Below, in pieces: positions 6,778 through 13,906 of a stretch of DNA of 18,316 nt (positions within the stretch are counted from its first letter, which is position 1; each line of letters opens with the position of its first letter). The stretch comes from Alphaproteobacteria bacterium (lineage in GTDB: Bacteria; Pseudomonadota; Alphaproteobacteria; UBA11222). The stretch is from the NCBI GenBank assembly GCA_003454415.1, contig DMKG01000186.1:1-18316 (forward strand), in the 5' to 3' direction. Both the position numbers and the translations under genes were made by a program. A model generated the notes under the pieces. The model was not told the origin of the DNA. It made no database searches and saw only the letters and a list, made by a program, of their open reading frames with translations.

Positions 6778-7773
6778 TCAGGGTTTTTGCAGCTCAAACA
6801 CCAGCAGAAGATTCTTCTGTAACGCGTTGAAGTTGTTATCCGAAACGATATAGATCAGCACATCTCCGGTCTCGGTGACGCGCGCCGACAGGCCTTCGAA
6901 ATTATCGATCCCATAGCGTGCGTTCAGATTGATCAGCACCTCCCCATCCAGAACCGCGCCAGGTTTGATGGACTCTCCCCTGATGCGCCTGATCTGCATA
7001 CCCGGTCCCCCCATCACGGTATAGCGCCGCTCAAGGATGAGAAGATCCCCGTCCGGCAGAAACTCCATATCTGTTGGGGAAAAAATACCCTCACGCCGCA
7101 GGCTGACGCCGCTGGATTCGCTTCCTGAAAAAAGCCAGCCCTGCAGATCGCCAGCCTCATTGAGAAGATCTTCACTGATTCCCAGGAAGCCGCCATCGGC
7201 GCGCCGGGTAAAGGCTTCCATCCCCCCATTGCCCGGCATTTTCCTTGCCGCCGGGGGAATGGGCAGGACGGACGCCCTGCCCCCCAGACCCTGCGGATAA
7301 GACAGCACCCGGTGCTCCCTTTCGAAGGACACATAGGCCGCTCCCTCCAGCCTTCCCGGCTGCTGCAGGGTGATGGCCTCGGCGTCCCCCTGCCCCTTAC
7401 CCTTGAACGGTTTGCCTCTGGCGTCAAGAAGCGGACGAATTTCAATATTGTTTAGTCCCATTAGCCGATCATCTTCATATACAAGATCAGCTTTGATCCA
7501 GTTGCCTTCGTCGGTGACCGCCAGAAACTGCGCGCCATCAGCGCTGATTCGAAGCCCGGACAGGCCGCCAAACCCGGGGGCGTCGGATTTTATTTCGATA
7601 CCTGATTGATATACCAGCCTGTCAAATTCCTGACGGGCGGGATCGTCGCCATCGAGGATGTGGCGGCGGATTTCAGCCTTGACCGGAACGCCCTCGGCCC
7701 GGGCGACGCCATGAAGAAGCAAGGCCGGAAGCCAGAGCAGCCCGGCAATAACCCCAGCAAGAAACCGTTTCAT
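6778..7773 (-). CDS. Secreted esterase-like-activity-of-phytase family protein
   Basis: The product begins with a signal peptide: M-K-R-F, a hydrophobic core of about 17 residues, and A-R-A before a probable cleavage site near residue 26. It should therefore be exported to the periplasm. The mature part shows the phytase-like beta-propeller family pattern: G-G-L-S-G-L-R-I-S near residue 70, A-V-T-D-E-G-N-W, D-A-E-A-I-T, E-A-F-T-R near the middle, P-T-D-M-E-F-L-P-D-G-D-L-L-I-L-E-R-R, and N-F-E-G-L-S near the C-terminus. The substrate is not known. AGGGGG (7780-7785) is 6 bases before the ATG at 7773; an in-frame ATG at 7779 would touch it and is less likely. The gene converges on rpmB with a 1-base gap. 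Confidence 0.82.
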   Translation of the reverse strand: MKRFLAGVIAGLLWLPALLLHGVARAEGVPVKAEIRRHILDGDDPARQEFDRLVYQSGIEIKSDAPGFGGLSGLRISADGAQFLAVTDEGNWIKADLVYEDDRLMGLNNIEIRPLLDARGKPFKGKGQGDAEAITLQQPGRLEGAAYVSFEREHRVLSYPQGLGGRASVLPIPPAARKMPGNGGMEAFTRRADGGFLGISEDLLNEAGDLQGWLFSGSESSGVSLRREGIFSPTDMEFLPDGDLLILERRYTVMGGPGMQIRRIRGESIKPGAVLDGEVLINLNARYGIDNFEGLSARVTETGDVLIYIVSDNNFNALQKNLLLVFELQKP

Positions 7774-7931
7774 ACCCATCCCCCTACTTCATGGAACCAT
7801 TCGCAGACGCTTACCCAATACGCCTTTCCATCCCCCTCTCACAAGCCAAAGGCGTATCAGCCCGCTGGCGCGTGGCGCATAAATCGGCAATGATGGATAG
7901 TCTTACTCCACACAGGAAAACGAGCGCGGCA

Positions 7932-8723
7932 ATGACCACCCATATCGAAGATATCCGTGAAAATCATATCCAGACCATCCGGCTGAACCGGGCCGACAAG
8001 AAAAACGCCCTGACGGGGGATATGTATCTTTCGATTGCCGAAGCCCTGCGCTCCGCACAGAGCGATAAAGGGGTGCGTGTCACGGTGCTCACCGGCAGCG
8101 GGGATTCCTTTACTGCGGGCAACGATATCGGGGATTTCATCGTCACCTCCAATGCGCCCAGGGGCGAGAAATCCATCACCCAGGGGCCCGCCCCCTTCCC
8201 CGTTTTTCTGTCCGCCCTGATGGCGGCGGAAAAACCGGTGATTGCCGCGGTAAACGGCATGGCGGTTGGCGTGGGCGTCACCATGCTGATGCATTGCGAT
8301 CTGGTTTACGCCGCCGCGGGCGTGCGTTTCAGCATGCCTTTCGTCAATCTGGGCGCGGTGCCGGAGGCCGGGTCGTCCGTCCTGATGCCGCAGATGATGG
8401 GTCGCCAGCGCGCCATGGAGCTGTTCCTGCTGGGAGAGCCGTTCAGCGCGGAAACGGCGAAGGATCTGGGTATCGTCAATGGGGTGTTTTCTGCTGAGCG
8501 GCTTCTGCCGGAGGTCATGGCGGTGGCGGCCCGCCTTGCCGCCAAGCCCCCGGGCGCCCTGCGTGAAACCAAACGTCTGGTGCGCCAGAACGGCGCGGCG
8601 CTGGAAGCGGCGATCCGCGAGGAAGGCCGCACCTTCGATGCGCAACTGCGCACCCCGGAATCGAAAGAGGCGCTGAGAGCCTTCACCGAACGCCGCCCGC
8701 CGGATTTTTCCAAATTCGAGTGA
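7932..8723 (+). CDS. Enoyl-CoA hydratase/isomerase (crotonase) family protein
   Basis: The 263-residue product is a crotonase-fold enzyme acting on acyl-CoA thioesters in the cytoplasm. Family features are L-N-R-A-D-K-K-N-A-L-T (18-28), S-F-T-A-G-N-D-I (59-66) and N-G-M-A-V-G-V-G-V (108-116) forming the oxyanion hole, and V-P-E-A-G-S (143-148) with a single likely catalytic glutamate, E145. The position of the second hydratase glutamate is not acidic here, so isomerase or another crotonase reaction is as likely as hydration. I chose the ATG at 7932 because the family begins close to the first beta strand. Upstream in-frame ATGs exist at 7890 and 7893, and no start has a strong Shine-Dalgarno sequence. 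It is divergent from the phytase-like gene. Confidence 0.87.
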   Translation: MTTHIEDIRENHIQTIRLNRADKKNALTGDMYLSIAEALRSAQSDKGVRVTVLTGSGDSFTAGNDIGDFIVTSNAPRGEKSITQGPAPFPVFLSALMAAEKPVIAAVNGMAVGVGVTMLMHCDLVYAAAGVRFSMPFVNLGAVPEAGSSVLMPQMMGRQRAMELFLLGEPFSAETAKDLGIVNGVFSAERLLPEVMAVAARLAAKPPGALRETKRLVRQNGAALEAAIREEGRTFDAQLRTPESKEALRAFTERRPPDFSKFE

Positions 8724-8842
8724 GGCGCAAATGGTGATCGGATCTGTCGCGTCGGCACTGCCGTCTTGCACGATGACAGCAGGCGTGGCTTGCCCGCATA
8801 GTCCCTCCCGCCGGAAACGGTCCAGACCTCGCCGCGCTTTAC
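8724..8842 (-). pseudogene. Remnant of a MazF-type toxin gene (frameshifted, 3' end lost)
   Basis: On the minus strand, reading from 8842, the frame gives V-K-R-G-E-V-W-T-V-S-G-G-R-D-Y-A-G-K-P-R, the classic N-terminus of a MazF/PemK mRNA interferase. A one-base loss near 8781-8784 shifts the frame. The next frame then continues A-V-I-V-Q-D and D-A-T-D-P-I-T-I-C-A, exactly the next MazF segment. The homology stops at the end of the crotonase gene at 8723, so about two thirds of the toxin is missing. The expected ATG is GTA here. The gene cannot make a toxin. It directly follows the mazE remnant, as in intact modules. Confidence 0.75.
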
Positions 8843-9062
8843 TCGCCGCCCCAACCGGATACGGTGTCGATGAAGGCTTGATCCTCATCCGCGTGCGTGC
8901 TGGCGGCAACCACCCGCGATTGGAGGTGGGCCTGCTCCTGGAAAGAGGGCGCGCGCATCAGGCGACCCAAATCTGGCTCGGCCGCAGTCCCTGCGCGCGC
9001 AGCCGTTCGCGATGCTTGCGCACCTTCGCGTGAACCGTCTTGGGTTTCGATACCGCCACCAT
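8839..9062 (-). pseudogene. Remnant of a MazE-family antitoxin gene (one-base frameshift)
   Basis: From the ATG at 9062, preceded by AGGT, the frame encodes S-K-P-K-T-V-H-A-K-V-R-K-H-R-E-R-L-R, then R-P-S-Q-I-W-V-A and a stop. These are the conserved opening segments of the MazE-family (DUF3018-like) antitoxins that pair with MazF. After a one-base deletion around 8956-8960 the neighbouring frame resumes with R-A-P-S-F-Q-E-Q-A, then D-E-D-Q-A-F-I-D-T-V-S-G-W, the family's C-terminal part, and stops at 8839. Restoring one base gives about 74 residues, the expected size. The decay of both toxin and antitoxin suggests the module lost its function some time ago. Confidence 0.75.
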
Positions 9063-9081
9063 GATTGACCTGCATGAATAT

Positions 9082-9095
9082 GGTTACATGTAACC
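9082..9095. promoter_or_regulatory. Perfect palindrome upstream of the mazEF remnant
   Basis: GGTTACATGTAACC is a perfect 14-bp palindrome 20 bases upstream of the mazE-remnant start. It touches the stop codon of the truncated symporter (9095-9097). Position and symmetry fit the old autoregulatory operator of the toxin-antitoxin module. This is inference from position only. Confidence 0.5.
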
Positions 9096-9730
9096 TATCC
9101 TGAGACGCCCCCCGGCGCGGCCTTAACCCCGTTCCGCTCCCGCAGCATGTGCAGGATTTCCGCATGCCGGCCGCGGGTCAGGTCGTAACGCAGGAAATAG
9201 ATCACGCCGAAACCCATCACAACCGCCATTACCGGTCCATTGAACAGCCCCAGCCGGGTCAGGGTTTCCGCCGCGACAGACCCTGCTTCCGCGTTCGCCG
9301 GAAATCCGATCAGGTCGATGAGGACGCCAGCGACTACATGGCCCACGCCCCCCGCCGCCTTGCCCGCGAAAGATGCGGCGGAAAAGAAAACGCCTTCCTG
9401 CCTGCGGCCAGTGTTGAGTTCATGCTCGTCGGCGATATCCGCCATCATCGATCCGCCGCTGACTGCGGCCAAGCCGCCAAAAAAGGCCGCCAGGGCGACC
9501 AGTCCAAGTAATGTGGGAAACAGGGCGGGATGCGTGTTTCCCGGAAACAGGCCCAGTTCGCGCAGGCCAGGCCCTGCGGCGGAGAGCAGGGCCAGCATCG
9601 CCATGCCCATAGCAAATACCGGCTTCTTGTCGAACCGCTCATGGAAACGCCGCAAGAGCATAAGCCCTGCAAAAAACCCTATTCCACCCGCAAGAAACGC
9701 CGCCAGTCTGTAGCAGAGGTGTGCACGAAA
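9095..9730 (-). pseudogene. C-terminal half of a GPH-family (MelB-like) MFS sugar:cation symporter
   Basis: The minus-strand frame encodes the second half of a glycoside-pentoside-hexuronide symporter. It contains a cytoplasmic loop R-R-F-H-E-R-F-D-K-K-P, several membrane helices and the diagnostic stretch S-M-M-A-D-I-A-D-E-H-E with N-T-G-R-R-Q-E-G-V-F. Full-length members have about 450 residues and 12 helices; only some 190-210 residues remain. Upstream of the ATG at 9661 the frame still encodes a plausible helix (F-L-A-G-G-I-G-F-F-A-G-L) back to about 9730, then meets a stop, so the first half has been removed. The site is now occupied by an AT-rich stretch and a gene on the other strand. 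A working transporter is very unlikely. Confidence 0.75.
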
Positions 9731-9732
9731 GG

Positions 9733-9750
9733 AATAATATCATAATTATT
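9733..9750. repeat. AT-rich inverted repeat at the symporter break point
   Basis: AATAAT (9733-9738) and ATTATT (9745-9750) form an inverted repeat around six A/T-rich bases, with only one C in the 18 bases. It is the most AT-rich spot in this GC-rich region. It lies exactly where the symporter frame is cut and just upstream of the methyltransferase-like gene, so it may be a promoter element or a rearrangement scar. Confidence 0.35.
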
Positions 9751-9807
9751 GAAACAGACGCATCTCTTTGTCTTGCGGCTACCGTAATGCGTGTTACGAT
9801 CCTACGC

Positions 9808-10266
9808 ATGCATTGGCTTGAAAATCGTATTCCGCCCCCCTTTGTAGGGATTATCTTCGCCGTGCTCATGTTATGGGTGGCCTGGGCGATACCCTCTCTG
9901 GACTATGCCGCCATGCGCGTGATCGTGGCGGCCGTTCTGGCAGTTGCCGGTCTTGGCGTCATCGCCAGCGCGATCCTGGAATTCCGGCGCGCATCGACAA
10001 CGGTCGATCCACGTTTCCCTTCAAAGGCCAGTACGCTCGTGCAGTCGGGCATCTTCAACCGGTCGCGCAATCCCATGTATCTGGGATTAACCCTGATCCT
10101 CACCGCGTGGGCGCTCTATCTTGCAAATCTGCTGGCGCTGGTTCTGGCCGCGCTGTTCGTTGTTTATCTCAACCGTTTCCAGATCGCGCCTGAAGAACGC
10201 GCCCTGCAGGAACGCTTCGGCGCCGCCTATGAGGAATACAAGGCGCGCGTGGGCCGCTGGCTCTGA
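9808..10266 (+). CDS. Isoprenylcysteine carboxyl methyltransferase-like membrane protein
   Basis: The 152-residue product is an integral membrane protein with about four helices, related to ICMT/PEMT-type methyltransferases that use S-adenosylmethionine. The signature segments are L-E-N-R-I-P-P-P at the start (4-11), N-R-S-R-N-P-M-Y-L-G (84-93), and the C-terminal E-E-R-A-L-Q-E-R-F-G with Y-E-E-Y-K (129-145). Bacterial members are common and their substrates are mostly unknown. The ATG at 9808 is chosen because the family begins with the L-E-x-R-I-P-P-P motif; in-frame ATGs at 9721 and 9787 would add residues without family similarity. No strong ribosome binding site is visible. It stands alone between the broken symporter and tRNA-Met, on the opposite strand to both. 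Confidence 0.8.
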   Translation: MHWLENRIPPPFVGIIFAVLMLWVAWAIPSLDYAAMRVIVAAVLAVAGLGVIASAILEFRRASTTVDPRFPSKASTLVQSGIFNRSRNPMYLGLTLILTAWALYLANLLALVLAALFVVYLNRFQIAPEERALQERFGAAYEEYKARVGRWL

Positions 10267-10296
10267 TACGACTGAGAAATGGCCCCCAATGAGGAG

Positions 10297-10373
10297 TGGT
10301 AGCGGAGGAGGGATTCGAACCCCCGACACACGGATTATGATTCCGCTGCTCTGACCGGCTGAGCTACTCCGCC
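10297..10373 (-). tRNA. tRNA-Met (anticodon CAT)
   Basis: The 77-base minus-strand sequence folds as a tRNA with encoded CCA. The acceptor GGCGGAG pairs with CTCCGCT (one G-U at the end). The D-arm contains AGCTCAG and AGAGC, the anticodon stem-loop is GCGGA, then ATCATAA, then TCCGT, and the T-arm contains GGTTCGAATCC. The anticodon CAT with this acceptor and D-arm matches elongator tRNA-Met of alphaproteobacteria better than lysidine-modified tRNA-Ile2. The lack of an unpaired first base argues against initiator tRNA. Confidence 0.93.
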
Positions 10374-10376
10374 ATG

Positions 10377-10422
10377 GGAAATTTCCATCAGCAGGAAATT
10401 TCCGGCTAACAGGGAAATTTCC
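10377..10422. repeat. Three copies of the palindrome GGAAATTTCC next to tRNA-Met
   Basis: The perfect 10-bp palindrome GGAAATTTCC occurs at 10377-10386, 10394-10403 and 10413-10422, with start-to-start distances of 17 and 19 bases. The cluster begins 3 bases upstream of the tRNA-Met 5' end, where its promoter would be expected. It may be a set of protein-binding sites or an extended hairpin-forming array. I saw no other copy in the window. Confidence 0.6.
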
Positions 10423-10539
10423 AGAAGACGCCCCGAAACGCCTGGAGCGCCGGCCCCCAAATCCTGCTGGTTCACGGGGCGGCGTCAGGCTTGGGCATTT
10501 AGGGTCTATGCCTGCTTCCTGTCAAGTCATCCACCCAGG

Positions 10540-11547
10540 TCAGCTATTCACGTCTACAATTACCCGGCCGCGGATCCTGCCCTCCAGAATATCGCTGGCC
10601 GCCTGCGGTACGGCGGAGAGCGGCAGGGTTGCGCCACTGATCTTCGCAAGCTTGCCGGGTTCCAGATCCCGCGCCAGCCTCTCCCATGCCTCGCGCCGCG
10701 CCGCCATTGGGGCCATCACGGAATCCACGCCGATCAGCTTCACCCCGCGCAGAATGAACGGCATCACGCTGACCGGAAGGTCCGCCCCCTGCGCCAGGCC
10801 ACAGGCGGCCACCGCGCCCCCGTAGCGGGTCTGAGCGATGGCGTTGGCGAGAGTGGTGCTGCCCACGGCGTCCACCACTCCAGCCCAGCGCTCCTTACCC
10901 AGCGCTTTGGCGGGACCGGCCAGTTCCGCCCGATCGATGATTCCGCTGGCGCCCAGCTCTTTCAGATAGGCTTCTTCAGCCGGGCGGCCTGTGGACGCCA
11001 CCACCTTGTATCCAAGCCCGGCCAGCAGGGCGATGGCCACGCTGCCCACGCCGCCTGCCGCCCCCGTCACCAGGATTTCCCCCTGATCCGGGCGCACGCC
11101 CTGCTTTTCCAGCGCCAGCACGCAAAGCATGGCGGTATAGCCGCCTGTGCCGATGGCCATGGCCTGTGCAGTGCTGAAAGCCGCGGGAAGAGGCACGAGA
11201 AACTTTCCGGGCAGGCGCTGGCGCTGGGCATAACCGCCCCAGTGGGTTTCGCTCAAGCCATAGCCATTGACCAGAACCTTGTCGCCCGCCTTGAAGGCGG
11301 GATCAGCCGACTGCGCCACGCTGCCCGCCAGATCGATTCCCGGCACCATCGGGTAGGAACGGATGATCGGGCTGCGGCCGGTAAGCGCCAGGCCGTCCTT
11401 GTAATTGACCGTCGAATATTCAACCGCCACGGTCACATTGTCTTCGGCATTGGCGGGAAAATCTGCATCCGTCAGCGTTTTTATCTCCACCTTCTGGCCC
11501 GATTCGGCCTTGCTGACATATACCGCTTTGAAACTGTCTGACATCAT
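10540..11547 (-). CDS. MDR-family NADPH quinone oxidoreductase / acrylyl-CoA reductase (AcuI/YhdH-type)
   Basis: The 335-residue product is a zinc-free medium-chain dehydrogenase of the YhdH/AcuI group. It keeps N-Y-K-D-G-L-A-L-T-G (48-57), P-G-I-D-L-A-G (69-75), and the nucleotide-binding G-A-A-G-G-V-G (162-168) followed by A-S-T-G-R, the pattern for NADPH. The late I-D-R-A-E-L and G-V-V-D-A-V-G segments also fit. AcuI reduces acrylyl-CoA to propionyl-CoA; other group members have unknown substrates. MeaB elsewhere in the window is consistent with propionyl-CoA metabolism, but the genes are not in one operon. AGGGA lies 5 bases before the ATG at 11547; a second in-frame ATG is at 11544. It is a single gene. 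Confidence 0.85.
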   Translation of the reverse strand: MMSDSFKAVYVSKAESGQKVEIKTLTDADFPANAEDNVTVAVEYSTVNYKDGLALTGRSPIIRSYPMVPGIDLAGSVAQSADPAFKAGDKVLVNGYGLSETHWGGYAQRQRLPGKFLVPLPAAFSTAQAMAIGTGGYTAMLCVLALEKQGVRPDQGEILVTGAAGGVGSVAIALLAGLGYKVVASTGRPAEEAYLKELGASGIIDRAELAGPAKALGKERWAGVVDAVGSTTLANAIAQTRYGGAVAACGLAQGADLPVSVMPFILRGVKLIGVDSVMAPMAARREAWERLARDLEPGKLAKISGATLPLSAVPQAASDILEGRIRGRVIVDVNS

Positions 11548-11690
11548 GAAATTCCCTGGATTGAGCGATTGACCGCCGGTTGCGGCGGAAAGGGTGAATA
11601 TAGTTCCAAGCCGCCTTCTGCGCGAGGAAAGTTATGCCGGACATAAGGTTTCAGACAGAAGATCACCGCAGCAGCCCATGCAACGTCAGC

Positions 11691-13037
11691 TCAGAGGCTG
11701 GCCTGAAAACGCACCGCCTGGCCGCAATGGGGCGTCTGCAGACTGTTTTCCCACATCACCACATTCCCCCGCACGATCGTGCCCATGGGCCAGCCGGTGA
11801 CTTTACGCCCGTTGAATGGCGACCAGCCACAGCGTGACGCCAACATCCCATCGGTAATTTCACGCTGGGCCTGCAAATCCACCAGGGTGTAATCCGCGTC
11901 ATAGCCCACCGCCAGCCTGCCTTTGCCCGCAAGGCCGAAAACCCGGTTCGGCCCATGAGAGGTCAGATCGACGAGACGTTCGAGACTGAGCCTTCCCGCA
12001 TGCACATGGTCCAGCAGCAGAGGCAGCAGGGTCTGCACCCCTGGCATTCCCGATGGCGTATTGGGATATTGCATATTGCTATCGCTGCTCAGACCTTTTT
12101 CCTGGCGCGTATGGGGCGCATGGTCGGACCCGAGCACGTCCACAATACCGGCGCTGACGCCACGCCACAGCGCCGCGCGGTGCGCCGCATCCCTGATGGG
12201 CGGGTTCATCTGGGCGCGGGTTCCAAGCTCCGCATAGGCTTCGGGCGCCGCCAGAGTGAGATGCTGCGGCGTCACCTCGACGCTGGCGATGTCCTTGTGG
12301 CCGGCCAGAAGGGCGATCTCTTCTGCCGTAGTGACATGCAGGACATGCACCAGGCGGCGCTCTTCCCTGGCGATGCGCAGCAGCCGCCGGGTGGAAAGGA
12401 GGGCGGAGTCCGCATCGCGCCAGACCGGATGGGTTTCCACCTTGCCCGGAAGCGCCAGGTGTTTTCGCTGCGCCAGGCGGGGCTGATCCTCGGAATGGAT
12501 GGCGACGCGCCGGCATCCGTGCCGCAAAACCCGCCGCAGACCGTCATCATCCTCCACCAGCAGATTGCCGGTCGAGGCCCCCATGAAAAGCTTGACGCCG
12601 GAACAGCCTGGCAGGCGCTCCAGTTCGCCGAGCTCCTCCGCATTCTCCGCAGTCGCCCCGATATAGAAGGCGAAATCGCAATGCATGCGGCGCTCCGCCC
12701 GGCGCAGTTTGTCCTCCAGCGCCGCAGCGGTCGTGGTGGGGGGACTGGTATTGGGCATCTCGAACACCGCTGTCACCCCGCCCATGACGGCCGCCAGGCT
12801 GCCGCTTTCCAGATCTTCCTTGTGCTCATTGCCGGGTTCGCGGAAATGGACCTGGCTGTCGATCACGCCCGGCAACACATGCAGTCCCTTCGCCTGCAGG
12901 ATGCGCGCAGCGCCCGCCTGCGCCAGATCGCCAATGGCGGCGGTGCGGCCATCCCGCACGCCGATATCCGCAATCCCGCGCCCATCATGATTGACGATAG
13001 TCGCTCCAGCGATGATGAGATCGAAATTTTCGCGCAA
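11691..13037 (-). CDS. pyrC: Dihydroorotase
   Basis: Dihydroorotase closes N-carbamoyl-aspartate to dihydroorotate in pyrimidine synthesis. The 448-residue amidohydrolase has the class I layout: G-V-I-D-S-Q-V-H-F-R-E-P-G (57-69), F-E-M-P-N-T (92-97), the likely carboxylated lysine K149 in V-K-L-F-M-G, H181 in A-I-H-S-E-D, a histidine near 231-234 (V-L-H-V-T-T), and D305 in L-G-S-D-H-A-P-H. The first His of the usual H-x-H is Gln62 here. I recall the same D-Q-V-H-F-R-E-P-G form in a common dihydroorotase subfamily, so it need not be inactive. The start is TTG at 13037, with AAGG at 7 bases before it. Allantoinase or dihydropyrimidinase is a less likely alternative. Confidence 0.87.
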   Translation of the reverse strand: MRENFDLIIAGATIVNHDGRGIADIGVRDGRTAAIGDLAQAGAARILQAKGLHVLPGVIDSQVHFREPGNEHKEDLESGSLAAVMGGVTAVFEMPNTSPPTTTAAALEDKLRRAERRMHCDFAFYIGATAENAEELGELERLPGCSGVKLFMGASTGNLLVEDDDGLRRVLRHGCRRVAIHSEDQPRLAQRKHLALPGKVETHPVWRDADSALLSTRRLLRIAREERRLVHVLHVTTAEEIALLAGHKDIASVEVTPQHLTLAAPEAYAELGTRAQMNPPIRDAAHRAALWRGVSAGIVDVLGSDHAPHTRQEKGLSSDSNMQYPNTPSGMPGVQTLLPLLLDHVHAGRLSLERLVDLTSHGPNRVFGLAGKGRLAVGYDADYTLVDLQAQREITDGMLASRCGWSPFNGRKVTGWPMGTIVRGNVVMWENSLQTPHCGQAVRFQASL

Positions 13038-13095
13038 ACTGTTACCTTACGGTTGGGCAAACGGACCTTATCTTAATAACCTAATTCTCTGGTTC

Positions 13096-13872
13096 TTACA
13101 GCAGGCCAATGATCAGTGTGAGAGATCCCTCGAACGTGGGCTGTTTACGCAGATATCCATATTTCTTATCCCAGGCCCCACTTTTCAGATCGCGGATCAA
13201 ATGCGCCTGAAATCTTTCGACGGCGTCAGGCGCAAGAAAACTCCATGCAGAGCATGCCTGCCTGGCTTCAGGAATCAGCAGCATTTCTGGACGGCCATAA
13301 TAAGCCTCGTTAAAACCGTCCTTGCACTGCAAGGGTATGGGAACCGGTTTGACTACGGAATGCGCGCCGAGATGCTTAATTATATCCTGTGTAGCGGGAA
13401 AGCGGCGTGACTCGGTGGCGATGACTTCAGGCGCATAGTCATTCAGCCAGAACCTGTCCAGCTCCTGCGGCTCGCAGGTCAGGACAAGGACCGGCCCAAG
13501 GGTAACGCGGCGTAACTCAAGAAGGCCAGCGCCGGGATCAGCCCATTGATGCACCGTAGAGATAGCCATGCTGGCGTCAAAAGCGCCATCCGCAAAGGGA
13601 AGATTTTCCGCGATGGCGTCAATGGCTTCCGGAAAATGTATAGGCCGCTCAGCGCGCATGGAGGCGGAAGGCTCAACCGCTGTTACCTTTCTGTCCTCTG
13701 GTTCGTAGGAACCCGTCCCTGCGCCAACATTCAGAACGGAGCGCGCATTTCCCAAAAACGACCTGATGAAAGCGGCTATGGCCGGGTCAGGCTGACGATA
13801 ACGGCTGTAAGTACTGGCCAAGCGGCCATAATTTACATCGCCAGCACTGCCATCCCGATGCTGATGTCCCAT
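13096..13872 (-). CDS. Class I SAM-dependent methyltransferase
   Basis: The 258-residue product has the Rossmann methyltransferase core: motif I V-L-N-V-G-A-G-T-G-S-Y-E-P (46-58), an acidic loop V-T-A-V-E-P-S-A-S-M (63-72) and L-P-F-A-D-G-A-F-D-A (91-100) followed by H-Q-W. This is the Methyltransf_11 type; the substrate is unknown and it is probably cytoplasmic. The ATG at 13872 is chosen because GAAGGG stands 6 bases before it. The open frame extends further upstream only because it crosses tRNA-Pro. Only 34 bases separate it from the tRNA 3' end, with no visible promoter between, so it is probably transcribed from the tRNA promoter. Some codons are less GC-rich than in neighbours. Confidence 0.85.
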   Translation of the reverse strand: MGHQHRDGSAGDVNYGRLASTYSRYRQPDPAIAAFIRSFLGNARSVLNVGAGTGSYEPEDRKVTAVEPSASMRAERPIHFPEAIDAIAENLPFADGAFDASMAISTVHQWADPGAGLLELRRVTLGPVLVLTCEPQELDRFWLNDYAPEVIATESRRFPATQDIIKHLGAHSVVKPVPIPLQCKDGFNEAYYGRPEMLLIPEARQACSAWSFLAPDAVERFQAHLIRDLKSGAWDKKYGYLRKQPTFEGSLTLIIGLL

Positions 13873-13878
13873 TGATAA

Positions 13879-13906
13879 CCCTTCCAGGAATGGACCCGGC
13901 GAAGGG
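13879..13906 (-). promoter_or_regulatory. Hairpin that would mask the ribosome binding site of the methyltransferase
   Basis: On the minus strand CCCTTC (13906-13901) comes directly after the encoded CCA of tRNA-Pro. Its perfect complement GAAGGG (13884-13879) is the ribosome binding site of the methyltransferase. Sixteen bases lie between. In an unprocessed transcript the two can pair. Regulation is an inference; the pairing is visible. Confidence 0.4.

Noticed and set aside
8731..9033. Plus-strand 100-codon frame in the gap after the crotonase gene
   Set aside because: The same DNA reads as MazE/MazF homology on the minus strand. The plus-strand translation is Arg/Ser-rich without family features.
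10297..10373. Reading the CAT tRNA as initiator tRNA or tRNA-Ile2
   Set aside because: The first acceptor base is paired (as G-U) unlike initiator tRNA, and the acceptor and D-arm sequence fit elongator tRNA-Met rather than the tRNA-Ile2 pattern I know.
11955..13076. 373-codon plus-strand frame opposite the dihydroorotase gene
   Set aside because: It is a shadow of the dihydroorotase codons; no motif, no ribosome binding site, and its end runs into the spacer.
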